Below are positions 26,014-34,929 of a stretch of 64,000 nt of DNA, one piece after another. The notes beneath the pieces are model-generated. The model was given only the letters and a program-made list of their open reading frames with translations, ran no database searches and was not told where the DNA came from. Source of the DNA: Caldicellulosiruptor saccharolyticus DSM 8903. Lineage in GTDB: Bacteria > Bacillota > Thermoanaerobacteria > Caldicellulosiruptorales > Caldicellulosiruptoraceae. The position numbers and the translations under genes are program-made. Position 1 is the stretch's first letter, and each line of letters opens with the position of its first letter. The stretch is from contig NC_009437.1 of assembly GCF_000016545.1 (NCBI RefSeq), positions 1,751,394-1,815,393 of the forward strand. The letters run 5' to 3'.

Positions 26014-29000
26014 ATGTACATAAAATGGCTTGAAATCTATGGTTTTAAATCTTTTTGTGAAAAGACAAGGATTGAATTTCAAAAAGGAATTACAGCTATT
26101 GTTGGACCTAATGGATGTGGAAAGAGCAATATTACAGATGCAATAAGGTGGGCTTTGGGCGAGCAGAGCCTTAAACTTTTGCGTGCAAGTAAACTTGAAG
26201 ATTTAATTTTTGCCGGGACAGAAAAGAGAAGGTCACAGGGGTTTGCGGAGGTTTCTATATACTTTGACAACTCTGATGGAAAGCTACCTATTGATTTTGA
26301 AGAGGTTGTAATTACAAGAAGGCTTTTTAGAAGCGGTGAGAGCGAATTTTTTATCAACAAGACAGCCTGCAGGTTAAAAGACATCTACGAGCTTTTTCTT
26401 GATTCGGGTCTTGGCAAAGATGGTTATTCAATTATCTCACAGGGTAGAGTTGATGAGATAATAAATGCAAGGCCATTTGAAAGATATAAGATATTTGAAG
26501 AGGCGTGTGGTATTACAAAGTACAAATACAGAAAAGAAGAGGCTGAGAGGAAGTTAAAAAATACTCACGAAAACATCTTAAGACTTCAGGACGTAATATT
26601 TGAGTTAAAATCTCAGCTTGAAGAAATAGCCCCTGAAGTTGAAAAAGCAAAGGTATACATAGAGCTGAACAGAAAACTGTCAGATTTAAAAAGAGAAAAG
26701 TATCTTTTTAGCTATAAACTGGCAAACGAGAACTACAAATCTACAATAGCACAAATTGAAAGTTTAAAAGAAGATCTTGAAAAGCTTACAAATAACAAAC
26801 TGGAAATTGAGAAAAGATTGAGCGAAAAGAAGCTTCAACTTGATTTATTGACTCAGCAACATGAAAGTGCTAAAGAAAATTACAGTAGACTGAAAGATGA
26901 ACTTGCTGAGAATACTTCAAAACTGAAATTTTTAAAAAAACAGCTTGAAGGCAAATTTCAGCTCCTTGGGGATATAACAAATGACCTCAAAAAGATTGAT
27001 GAAGAAGGTCAGGAAATTGTAAGAGTTTTGTCAGATTATAAAGAAAAGCTTTCTAAAAAAGATCATATTTACACTCAGATTGTCGAAAAACAAAGCAAGC
27101 TTTTGGAAGAATTGGAAGATATAAAAGATGGAATTTTTCAGATTGAAAATGAGATTCAAAACAAGGAAACAGAGCTAATAGAGAAGATATCTCAGATTGA
27201 AAAGGATAATCAAAAGTTAAACGGCCTTTTGCATCTCAAGAACGCTTTGCTTGAAAGAGAAAACAGAATAGATGAGGAAGAAAAAGAAATTTTAAATGAA
27301 CTTCAAAGACTGGATAATATAAAGACAGAGAAAGAATTACAAAAAAATAAGTTGGAAACTGAGAAAGAAAGACGGGCAAAAGAGCTTGATAACATAAAAC
27401 AAGATATAAAGGAAAGAGAAAAACAACTATTAGATGTACAAAACAAAGTACATGAACTTTCAAGCGAGATGATAAAGAAAAAAGAGAAACTAAATGTATT
27501 AAAGGCAATGGAGGAGAATTTAGAAGGATATAGTAAAACCATAAAAGAAATATTCAAAAGGGTAAAAAACTTGCCAATAGACTTATATGGAACTGTTGGA
27601 AGCTTAATCAATGTAAAAAGGCAATATGTAAAAGCTGTTGAATCAGCTCTTGGCAATGCAATACAGCATCTTGTTGTTAAAAATGAAAGTGACGCTAAGA
27701 GTATTATTGAGCTTGCTAAAAATGAAAAGCTTGGGAAAGTGACAATTGTTCCAATTGAGACAGTAGTGATTTCGTCTTCTAAAGAAGATGTGAAAGCAGA
27801 AGGCTTCCTTGGATTTGCAGATGAATTTATAGAAACAAAAGAGGAATTTAAGAAGGTTATAGAGCTATTGGTTGGACGAACGCTTGTGTTTGATACTATT
27901 GACAATGCTATAGAGTATCAAAGAAGAACTTCATATAGATCGCGATGTGTAACTCTTTCTGGTGAACTTATAAACCCTGGTGGAATTTTCGTGGGTGGTG
28001 AAAAGAAAACTGACTTTTCTTTGCTTGAAAGAAAAGTTGAAAAAGATGAGTTGGAAAACCAAGTTTTAAATTTGGCATCTGAACTCGATAGCCTGGAAAA
28101 GCAGATTTTAGAAAAGAATCAAGAAGTATATAGTTTAAATCAAGAAAAAGAATCAGTAGATAGTAAAATTAAGGATTTGATTGCTAAGATTGATGATATA
28201 GAAAAAGAGGTTGAAATGTGTGAATACAAAAAAGAGCAGCTTATTCAAAAAAGAGGGTCTTTAGAAAATGAAAAAAAGGTTATAAATGATCAGACAACTA
28301 ACCTACAAAGCGACATTGAGATTACCAGAAAAAACATACAAATCTTAGAAGATTCAAAAGCAGAGATTGAAAGAGTGACCTCGGATTTAAAGTCAAGGCT
28401 TAGAAAATTAAAAGAAGATCACAACTTGTTTGACAATGAGTACAGGAGACTTTTAGAAGAAAAAAATCAGATTGAAGCAGAGATTTCTATTTTAAAGCAT
28501 AAACTTGAAAGTGCAGAGCAAACCTTAAAAAATTTAGAGGATCAAAAGGCAAAAAAACAAGAACAGAAGTTAAAGTGTGATCAAGAGATAAAAGAGCTTG
28601 AGAGGCAAATTAGTGAAGTTTCGCATGTGGTTGAAGCCCAAAAGAATCATCTTGACAAACTAAAAGATGAGATTGAGAAAATGGAAAAAGAACACTCAAA
28701 CCTGACTTTTATGTTTACTAAGGAGGTCGAAATTGTAAATAAAATATCAGAGGATATTCAAAATGCAGAGCGAAGACTAAATACCCTCATAATTGAAAAA
28801 AACAACTTGGAAAATCAAATTGGGACCATAAAAGAAAAATATTTTGATCTTTTTAACGAAGAGATATATTTGCCAGATGGAGAAATTGTGTGGTCAGAAA
28901 AAAAAGAAGAGGAGATTGAAAGTATCTCTTCAGCTATTGAACAGCTTGGACCAGTCAACCTTTATTCAATAGAGCAAGAAAAGAAACTGAATGAAAGAGT

Positions 29001-29547
29001 GGAGTTTTTGCAAAGGCAAATTGAAGATTTAGAAAAGACGAGCAAGGAGCTAAAAAACCTTATAAATGAGCTTGATAAAAATATGAAAAATATATTCTTG
29101 GAGAATTTTGAAAAAATAAAACTCTTGTTTTCAGAGATTTTTAAAGAACTATTTAATGGTGGCAGTTGCGACCTAAAACTAATCCAAGATGGGGAGGAGT
29201 TTGGTGTTGACATTGATGTAAAACCACCTGGCAAAAAGCTTCAGAATATAAATCTTCTTTCTGGAGGAGAAAAAGCTTTAACTGCAATAGCTCTTCTGTT
29301 CGCATTTTTAATGTTCAAAGGTTCTCTTTTGTGTATATTAGATGAGATTGACTCAAGCTTAGATGAGGCAAATGTTCAGAGATTTGCGCAGTTTCTCAAA
29401 AATCTCAATAATCAAAGCCAGATTATAATTGTCACTCATAGAAAGCCTACCATGGAGATTGCAGATGTACTCTATGGTGTTACAATGGAAGAGCAAGGGG
29501 TGTCAAAGGTGCTGTCACTCAAATTAGAAAAAATACAGAAAGGATGA
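26014..29547 (+). CDS. smc: Chromosome segregation protein SMC
   Basis: A 1177-residue SMC ATPase, normal length. It has the N-terminal MYIKWLEIYGFKSF, Walker A VGPNGCGKSNI near residue 32, two long coiled coils, a hinge around residues 510-660 with several Gly (LYGTVGSLI, LSGELINPGGIFVGG), the signature LLSGGEKALTAIALL and Walker B LLCILDEIDSSLD. It condenses and segregates DNA with ScpA/ScpB. ATG 26014 follows GGGGGAAGAG; the frame also has ATG 25996, which lies at the G run and is less likely. ftsY starts 7 bases later. Confidence 0.97.
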   Translation: MYIKWLEIYGFKSFCEKTRIEFQKGITAIVGPNGCGKSNITDAIRWALGEQSLKLLRASKLEDLIFAGTEKRRSQGFAEVSIYFDNSDGKLPIDFEEVVITRRLFRSGESEFFINKTACRLKDIYELFLDSGLGKDGYSIISQGRVDEIINARPFERYKIFEEACGITKYKYRKEEAERKLKNTHENILRLQDVIFELKSQLEEIAPEVEKAKVYIELNRKLSDLKREKYLFSYKLANENYKSTIAQIESLKEDLEKLTNNKLEIEKRLSEKKLQLDLLTQQHESAKENYSRLKDELAENTSKLKFLKKQLEGKFQLLGDITNDLKKIDEEGQEIVRVLSDYKEKLSKKDHIYTQIVEKQSKLLEELEDIKDGIFQIENEIQNKETELIEKISQIEKDNQKLNGLLHLKNALLERENRIDEEEKEILNELQRLDNIKTEKELQKNKLETEKERRAKELDNIKQDIKEREKQLLDVQNKVHELSSEMIKKKEKLNVLKAMEENLEGYSKTIKEIFKRVKNLPIDLYGTVGSLINVKRQYVKAVESALGNAIQHLVVKNESDAKSIIELAKNEKLGKVTIVPIETVVISSSKEDVKAEGFLGFADEFIETKEEFKKVIELLVGRTLVFDTIDNAIEYQRRTSYRSRCVTLSGELINPGGIFVGGEKKTDFSLLERKVEKDELENQVLNLASELDSLEKQILEKNQEVYSLNQEKESVDSKIKDLIAKIDDIEKEVEMCEYKKEQLIQKRGSLENEKKVINDQTTNLQSDIEITRKNIQILEDSKAEIERVTSDLKSRLRKLKEDHNLFDNEYRRLLEEKNQIEAEISILKHKLESAEQTLKNLEDQKAKKQEQKLKCDQEIKELERQISEVSHVVEAQKNHLDKLKDEIEKMEKEHSNLTFMFTKEVEIVNKISEDIQNAERRLNTLIIEKNNLENQIGTIKEKYFDLFNEEIYLPDGEIVWSEKKEEEIESISSAIEQLGPVNLYSIEQEKKLNERVEFLQRQIEDLEKTSKELKNLINELDKNMKNIFLENFEKIKLLFSEIFKELFNGGSCDLKLIQDGEEFGVDIDVKPPGKKLQNINLLSGGEKALTAIALLFAFLMFKGSLLCILDEIDSSLDEANVQRFAQFLKNLNNQSQIIIVTHRKPTMEIADVLYGVTMEEQGVSKVLSLKLEKIQKG

Positions 29548-29553
29548 TGAGAA

Positions 29554-30456
29554 ATGGGGTTTTTTGACAGATTAAAAGAAGGACTTTCAAAGACAAAAAA
29601 GAACTTTACTGAAAGGGTTGAAAATTTGTTAAAAGCATTCAAACAGGTGGATGATGAGTTATTTGATGAGCTTGAAGAGGTTTTAGTACTGTCTGATGTT
29701 GGGGTAAAAACATCTCAAAAGATTATAGAAAACCTCAAAGAAAAAGTTAAGATGAACAAGATTTCAGATAGCCAAGCTGTGAAAGAACTTTTAAAAGAAG
29801 AGATGTTTAATATCATAAACTTGCCGAATAAATTAAGGGAAAGATATCCGCTAATTATTCTCATGGTTGGTGTCAATGGGGTTGGAAAGACAACCTCAAT
29901 TGGCAAAATTGCAAACCTTTTAAAATCAAATGGGAAAAAGGTTATCATTGCAGCAGCAGATACATTCAGGGCAGCTGCAATTGACCAGCTTGAAATTTGG
30001 GCAAAGAGAGTTGGATGTGATATTATAAAACACGTTGAGGGTGCTGACCCTGCAGCAGTTGTGTTTGACGGCATTCAAGCAATGAGAGCAAGAAAGGCTG
30101 ATGTTTTAATTGTAGACACAGCAGGAAGACTTCATACAAAGAAAAACTTGATTGAAGAGCTTAGAAAGATTGACCGTGTGATAAATCAGCAAATTCCAGA
30201 GGCCGAAAAAGAAACATTGCTTGTGATTGACGCAACAACTGGTCAAAATGGGCTCATTCAAGCAAAGGAATTTAACCAAGCAGTAAACATTTCGGGAATT
30301 GTTCTTACCAAGCTTGATGGTACAGCAAAAGGTGGAATTGTTGTTTCTATCTGTGATGAACTAAAAATTCCTGTGAAATTCATTGGTGTTGGTGAAAAGA
30401 TAGACGACCTCCAAGAGTTCGATCCAAAAGAATTTATTGATGCGCTTTTTGAATAA
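29554..30456 (+). CDS. ftsY: Signal recognition particle receptor FtsY
   Basis: A 300-residue SRP GTPase. The N-domain is helical, and the G-domain has [16 protein letters not shown] (P-loop), [24 protein letters not shown] and [10 protein letters not shown]. The long acidic A-domain of E. coli is absent, as is usual in Firmicutes. It docks SRP-ribosome complexes at the membrane. The gene is coupled to smc and ends before a terminator. Confidence 0.97.
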   Translation: MGFFDRLKEGLSKTKKNFTERVENLLKAFKQVDDELFDELEEVLVLSDVGVKTSQKIIENLKEKVKMNKISDSQAVKELLKEEMFNIINLPNKLRERYPLIILMVGVNGVGKTTSIGKIANLLKSNGKKVIIAAADTFRAAAIDQLEIWAKRVGCDIIKHVEGADPAAVVFDGIQAMRARKADVLIVDTAGRLHTKKNLIEELRKIDRVINQQIPEAEKETLLVIDATTGQNGLIQAKEFNQAVNISGIVLTKLDGTAKGGIVVSICDELKIPVKFIGVGEKIDDLQEFDPKEFIDALFE

Positions 30457-30460
30457 AAAA

Positions 30461-30501
30461 AGAGGCTGTCACAAATTTACTAAAATGGCAGCCTCTTTTT
30501 T
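30461..30501 (+). terminator. Rho-independent terminator after ftsY
   Basis: An 8-bp stem (30461-30468 with 30489-30496) is followed by a T-run. It also lies between convergent ftsY and the CRP/FNR gene, so it may serve both. Confidence 0.88.
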
Positions 30502-30518
30502 GGTTTGATTCCTTTAAG

Positions 30519-31199
30519 TTAGTGAATTTCATACAGACAATCTTCAATTCTTTCCAGATTTTTAATCCAAATTTCCTTTCCCCAAAAATCTATAAGTCCC
30601 TCTTCTCTCATCTTTATCAGCTCTCTTGACAAAGAAGGTCTTTGCACATTGAACTTTTCTGCAAGTTCCTGCTTTGAAAGAGAAAGCTTTATCTTGAGGC
30701 TTTTTTGCTTTTTGAACTCTTCAAGCAAAAAATTACAGATCTTTTGTCGCAGAGTTATAAGTGTAGATTCTTTTAGTTTTGAATTTAGAAGTAAAATTCT
30801 ATCTGACAATATATTTAGATAGTTGTGCAAGAACCTTTCACATTTTTTGCTCATATTGATAATAGCTTCTTTTGGTATGAACAAGATTGTAGTATTACAT
30901 TTTGCAACAACCATTGCTGGGAAAAAATTTGATGAAGAAAATACTACGGCTTCTCCAAATGTATCTCCGGGAAGCAAAGTTGTTATTGTATATTCTTTGC
31001 CAGATGCAGAGGCCTTTTTAATATCCACCATTCCATCAAGAATTAATCCTATTGATGTGCATTCATCTCCTTCAAACGCAATTATCTCATCTTTTTCAAA
31101 ACTCTTTTGGACCAAGCTGCAGCCATACAAAAGCCTTTCGATATCATTTTCTTCCATACCTTTAAATAATTTCGTTTTGGATAGTTTAGAATAGTTCAT
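30519..31199 (-). CDS. CRP/FNR family regulator, probably HcpR
   Basis: A 226-residue regulator with an N-terminal cyclic-nucleotide-type beta roll (GDECTSIGLILDGMV, LLPGDTFGEAVVFS), a dimer helix and a C-terminal winged helix (LSKQELAEKFNVQRPSLSRELIKM). No FNR cluster Cys pattern is present at the N-terminus. It is divergent from a ferredoxin-hcp operon, the typical place for HcpR, which activates hcp under nitrosative stress. ATG 31199 follows GAGGAG. The intergenic palindrome at 31229-31242 is the likely binding site. Confidence 0.85.
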   Translation of the reverse strand: MNYSKLSKTKLFKGMEENDIERLLYGCSLVQKSFEKDEIIAFEGDECTSIGLILDGMVDIKKASASGKEYTITTLLPGDTFGEAVVFSSSNFFPAMVVAKCNTTILFIPKEAIINMSKKCERFLHNYLNILSDRILLLNSKLKESTLITLRQKICNFLLEEFKKQKSLKIKLSLSKQELAEKFNVQRPSLSRELIKMREEGLIDFWGKEIWIKNLERIEDCLYEIH

Positions 31200-31228
31200 A
31201 AAAATTTCTCCTCTCAAAATTTAAAACT

Positions 31229-31242
31229 GTAACATATGTTAC
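31229..31242. promoter_or_regulatory. Palindromic CRP/FNR-type operator
   Basis: GTAACATATGTTAC is a perfect 14-base palindrome in the region between the divergent regulator and ferredoxin-hcp genes. Its centre lies about 40 bases before the start expected from TATAAA at 31263-31268, the class-II activator position. No good -35 is present, which is consistent with activator dependence. Confidence 0.8.
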
Positions 31243-31304
31243 CGCAAATATATTCTAAACCATATAAAATATAATTGCAACTAAACAGAGAGGGATGATT
31301 GGAT

Positions 31305-32027
31305 ATGATGAGAAAAATAATCAAAATTGATGAAGAAAAATGCAATGGTTGTGGTCTTTGTGTAAATGCCTGCGTTGAGGGTGCAATTGAGCTGGTAGAT
31401 GGCAAGGCAAAGCTTGTGAGCGAAGAGTACTGTGATGGACTTGGGAACTGTCTTCCTGTTTGTCCAACTGGTGCAATTGAGATAATTGAGGCAGATGTGA
31501 AGCCTTTTAATGAAAAGGCTGTAAAAGAGAGAATTGAAAAAACTAAATCTAAGAGAGAATTTTCATGTATGTGTCCAGGTTCACAAGAAAGGATTATTGA
31601 GAAAAAAGAAGCTGCTGCACCTTCGGAAGCTAAACCTTCAGTGCAAGAAGTGCAAGATTCGTCTGAGCTTATTAACTGGCCTGTGCAACTTGCTCTTGTC
31701 AATCCATATGCTAAGTTTTTTGAAGGTAGCCACCTTTTGATTGCAGCTGACTGTGTTGCGTATGCTTATGCGTCTTTTCACAAGGAGTTTATGAAAGGAA
31801 AGGTTACAATAATAGGTTGTCCCAAACTTGACGATATTGAATATTACTATGAAAAGATTTTAGAGATAATCCAAAATCATGAAATCAAGAGTATAACAGT
31901 TGTCAAGATGGAAGTGCCGTGCTGCACTGGTATTGCAAATATAGTTAAAAAAGCTATGCTTCAGGCACAAAAGATTGTACCGTATTCTGAGGTTACAATT
32001 ACCACCGAAGGTGGTATAAAAGAATAA
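31305..32027 (+). CDS. 4Fe-4S ferredoxin-domain protein next to hcp
   Basis: A 240-residue protein. A Cys-x2-Cys-x2-Cys-x3-Cys motif (CNGCGLCVNACVEGA) is followed by a second, altered set (CDGLGNCLPVCP). A middle linker is rich in Glu/Ala/Pro, and the C-terminal half contains further Cys (ADCVAYA, GCPKLDD, PCCTG). Such proteins are commonly found before hcp in clostridia and are presumed electron donors. ATG 31305 or 31308 is the start, with GAGAGGGA upstream. Confidence 0.85.
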   Translation: MMRKIIKIDEEKCNGCGLCVNACVEGAIELVDGKAKLVSEEYCDGLGNCLPVCPTGAIEIIEADVKPFNEKAVKERIEKTKSKREFSCMCPGSQERIIEKKEAAAPSEAKPSVQEVQDSSELINWPVQLALVNPYAKFFEGSHLLIAADCVAYAYASFHKEFMKGKVTIIGCPKLDDIEYYYEKILEIIQNHEIKSITVVKMEVPCCTGIANIVKKAMLQAQKIVPYSEVTITTEGGIKE

Positions 32028-32074
32028 ATTTTGGGTAAAAGACTATTGAAGACTTTTAGGAGGTGTTGTTTGAA

Positions 32075-33724
32075 ATGCTTCAAACAGAAATGTTTTGTTT
32101 TCAATGTGAACAGACAGCAGGTGGAAAAGGTTGCACAAGGGTTGGTGTGTGTGGAAAAGACAGCAGAGTTGCTAACTTGCAGGATCTACTTTTGTACCAA
32201 TTAAAAGGCATTGCTTACTTAGGTGACCAACATTTAAAACAGGGAAAGAAAATTGATCAGTACACAACAAGGTTCATGATGGATGCCCTGTTTTCAACAC
32301 TTACAAACGTGAACTTTGATGAGAAAAGGTTTGTAGAGTATATTCTTGAAGCACAAACAGTAAAAGAAAATCTCAAAAATCAGGTGGGTAGCTTACAAAA
32401 CGTACCTGCTGCAGTAGATTACAGAGCACCAGAAGATGTAGAAAAGATGATTGAAGATGGGAAAAAGGTTGGGATTTTAGCAGACGAGATTGACGAGGAT
32501 ATAAGGTCACTCAGAGAACTACTAATATATGGAATAAAAGGGATGGCAGCATATGCTCATCATGCAGCAAGGCTTGGAAAGCAAGATGAAAATGTAAACA
32601 ACTTCTTCTTTACAGCACTTGCAAGAACCTTAGACAACAACATCTCAGCAGATGAACTGTTTAACCTATGCATGGAACTTGGTAAGATGAACTTCAGGTG
32701 TATGCAGATACTTGATGAAGCACACACACAAACCTTTGGTCATCCACAGCCAACAGAAGTTTTGATTTCAAAGAAGAAGGGGCCATTTATAATTGTCTCT
32801 GGACACGATTTAAAAGACCTAAAAGATCTATTAGAGCAGACAGAAGGTAAAGGTATTAATATCTACACCCATGGCGAGATGTTACCTGCACATGGCTATC
32901 CAGAGCTCAAAAAATATAAACATTTAGTAGGAAACTATGGTGGAGCATGGCAAGACCAGCAAAAAGAATTTGACGGAATTCCAGGTTGTATCTTGATGAC
33001 AACAAACTGTCTGCAAAAGCCAAAAGATAGTTACAAAGATAGAATTTTCACAACAGGTGTTGTCGGCTTTGATGGAGTTGCACATATTGAGGAAGTGGAT
33101 GGCAAAAAGGACTTTACACCAATAATCCAGAAAGCGCTTGAACTTGGTGGCTGGCAAGAGGATGAAGAGGAAAAGAAGATACTTGTTGGCTTTGGACATC
33201 ACACTGTGCTTGGCCTTGCAAACAAGATAATTGATGCAGTTAAAAGTGGCCAAATTAAACACTTCTTCTTAATTGGTGGATGTGATGGTGCAAGATCAGG
33301 CAGAAACTACTATACAGAGTTTGCAGAAAAGACGCCAAAGGATACGTTGATTTTGACCTTAGCATGTGGCAAGTACAGATTTAACAAAAAGGATTTTGGT
33401 ACTATTGGTGAGTTTCCAAGACTTTTGGATATTGGTCAGTGCAACGATGCATACTCAGCTCTTGTCATTGCAATCGAGCTTGCAAAGGTATTCAATTGTG
33501 ATGTAAATGACTTACCACTTACCTTAGTTCTCTCATGGTTTGAACAAAAAGCTGTTGCAATACTATTGACACTGCTATCCTTGGGCTTGAAGAACATCTA
33601 TTTAGGCCCATCGTTGCCAGCTTTTGTATCACCAAATATTTTGCAGGTTTTAGTCGAAAAGTTCAATATAAAACCAATATCTAATCCTGAAAAAGATTTA
33701 AATGAGATTTTAAGCAGGAAATAA
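32075..33724 (+). CDS. hcp: Hydroxylamine reductase / hybrid-cluster protein
   Basis: A 549-residue Hcp. The N-terminal Cys motif MFCFQCEQTAGGKGC with VGVCGK binds the proximal cluster, and further conserved blocks (GGCDGARSGRNYYTEFA, LACGKYRFN, GQCNDAYSA, GPSLPAF) bind the hybrid cluster. It reduces hydroxylamine or NO and protects against nitrosative stress. ATG 32075 was chosen with AGGAGG upstream. It forms an operon with the ferredoxin gene and ends at a strong terminator. Confidence 0.97.
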   Translation: MLQTEMFCFQCEQTAGGKGCTRVGVCGKDSRVANLQDLLLYQLKGIAYLGDQHLKQGKKIDQYTTRFMMDALFSTLTNVNFDEKRFVEYILEAQTVKENLKNQVGSLQNVPAAVDYRAPEDVEKMIEDGKKVGILADEIDEDIRSLRELLIYGIKGMAAYAHHAARLGKQDENVNNFFFTALARTLDNNISADELFNLCMELGKMNFRCMQILDEAHTQTFGHPQPTEVLISKKKGPFIIVSGHDLKDLKDLLEQTEGKGINIYTHGEMLPAHGYPELKKYKHLVGNYGGAWQDQQKEFDGIPGCILMTTNCLQKPKDSYKDRIFTTGVVGFDGVAHIEEVDGKKDFTPIIQKALELGGWQEDEEEKKILVGFGHHTVLGLANKIIDAVKSGQIKHFFLIGGCDGARSGRNYYTEFAEKTPKDTLILTLACGKYRFNKKDFGTIGEFPRLLDIGQCNDAYSALVIAIELAKVFNCDVNDLPLTLVLSWFEQKAVAILLTLLSLGLKNIYLGPSLPAFVSPNILQVLVEKFNIKPISNPEKDLNEILSRK

Positions 33725-33751
33725 AATTATTTTAGAATTTACAAAAACCTA

Positions 33752-33794
33752 AAATAGTGCTGCCCAAAAGTTGTTTGGGTAGCACTATTTTTTT
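33752..33794 (+). terminator. Rho-independent terminator after hcp
   Basis: A roughly 15-bp stem with one G-T pair (33752-33766 with 33775-33789) is followed by a T-run. Confidence 0.93.
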
Positions 33795-33908
33795 GGTTGA
33801 ACAATGAAAAAATAAAAATGTAAACTTGCAAAATTTACAGGTTGGTTGTCCAGAATGGCTTTAATATCAATCTATTAAAAGTTTACTACAAAAAATTTTT
33901 GAATAATC

Positions 33909-33937
33909 TTGACATTCAAATTTCATTTTGCTATACT
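33909..33937 (+). promoter_or_regulatory. Sigma-A promoter for the DUF2294 gene
   Basis: TTGACA (33909-33914), 17 bases, TATACT (33932-33937): a near-consensus promoter. It lies inside an apparent upstream extension of the frame, which argues for the downstream ATG 33975 as start. Confidence 0.8.
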
Positions 33938-33974
33938 AGTGACCAGATTAATGTGTAGCGAAAAACAAAAAGGG

Positions 33975-34334
33975 ATGACAAAAGGACAGATAGAAGCAAA
34001 AATCAGTGAAGCAGTTAGCAAGTTTGAGATGGAGTATATGGGCAGGGGTCCAAAACAAATAAAGACAATAATCACAGAAGATGTAATAGTTGTAAGATTA
34101 ATTGGGTTTCTAAGCCCTACCGAAAAAAAGCTTGCCCAGACAAAAGAGGGAGTTGAACTTATCAAAAAGGTAAGAGCGACTTTATTTGAAAATGCAAAAG
34201 ATGTGTTAGAAAAACTCATAAAAGAGGTTATAGATATTGACATTGCGGGCATATACTCTGATGTCAACACTACCAATGGAGAAAAGGTGATAGTAGTAAC
34301 TTTAAATGAAAATTTAGAAAAGCGTCTAAAGTAA
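33975..34334 (+). CDS. DUF2294 domain-containing protein
   Basis: A 119-residue protein resembling the DUF2294 family: KGQIEAKISEAVSKFEMEYMGRGPKQIKTII, then IVVRLIGFLSPTEKKLA and IAGIYSDVNTTNGEKVIVVTL. Function is unknown. ATG 33975 gives the family's usual N-terminus; ATG 33951 is possible but would be nearly leaderless given the promoter. It is monocistronic. Confidence 0.85.
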   Translation: MTKGQIEAKISEAVSKFEMEYMGRGPKQIKTIITEDVIVVRLIGFLSPTEKKLAQTKEGVELIKKVRATLFENAKDVLEKLIKEVIDIDIAGIYSDVNTTNGEKVIVVTLNENLEKRLK

Positions 34335-34385
34335 AAAATTGGCAGACCAAGCAAAGGGCCAGAAAAATGGCCAGTTGCAAGGTAG

Positions 34386-34432
34386 GCCAATATTTGCAAG
34401 GCAAGAAGCTTTGCAAATATTGGCTTTTTTTG
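34386..34432 (+). terminator. Rho-independent terminator after DUF2294
   Basis: A perfect 14-bp stem (34386-34399 with 34411-34424) is followed by TTTTTTT. A smaller hairpin (GGCCAGAAAAATGGCC) sits just upstream near 34358. Confidence 0.95.
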
Positions 34433-34476
34433 TTGTTGTGTTAAGGTTGAAAATGTAATTTAAGGAGGTATTTGTA

Positions 34477-34902
34477 TTGTTTGCTGAGATTTATGAGGTA
34501 AACCTCCACAGAACAAAAGATTTGGCTTCAAAACTTTTGACAAGAAAGAGTTTTTTTATACTTATAGAGAAGTTTTTTAAAGATTATTGTGAAACAAATT
34601 CTTTTTTAGCAACCTTCTTTTACAAATACTTTTGGGACGGAAGCTATGTTGATATATGGGGATTGCCACTTGTCTTGTTGGATGTATTTCACCTCAACAC
34701 AAAAACACTTACCTTTTATACAAACAAAGACAAAAACTTTCTCAAAGATTTAAAGGTTGTTGTGCAGTGTTTGGAAGGTTATGTTGTAGAGTTTTTGAAG
34801 GATAATTCTGACGATATCAAGAAAACAAAGGAAACTGTAGACGATTACAGATACATCTTGAGGCTTGTACTTGAGAAAATAGAGTTTATTGAGAATAACT
34901 AA
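34477..34902 (+). CDS. Hypothetical helical protein before the DUF4914 gene
   Basis: A 141-residue, mostly helical protein rich in Phe, Lys and Asp, without signal or membrane segment (EKFFKDYCETNSFLATFFYKYFWDGSYVD; a late Lys/Asp-rich helix). I do not recognise it. TTG 34477 follows AAGGAGG at good distance. It precedes the DUF4914 gene by 27 bases and is probably its operon partner. Confidence 0.75.
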   Translation: MFAEIYEVNLHRTKDLASKLLTRKSFFILIEKFFKDYCETNSFLATFFYKYFWDGSYVDIWGLPLVLLDVFHLNTKTLTFYTNKDKNFLKDLKVVVQCLEGYVVEFLKDNSDDIKKTKETVDDYRYILRLVLEKIEFIENN

Positions 34903-34929
34903 AATTTCAAACAGGAGGTATTTATTACA

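Noticed and set aside
27303-27905. Long open frame on the minus strand inside smc
   Set aside because: It is the antisense shadow of a coiled-coil/hinge region, Ser/Leu/Phe-rich, without a ribosome site or a recognisable domain.
20386-30500. Related GAGGCTG/CAGCCTC sequences at about 20.39, 25.87 and 30.46 kb as a repeat family
   Set aside because: Two are ordinary terminators and the third a short palindrome; the shared part is too short to claim a dispersed repeat.
33909-33974. Longer N-terminus for the DUF2294 protein
   Set aside because: The segment holds the promoter -35 and -10 elements, and the family N-terminus begins at ATG 33975.
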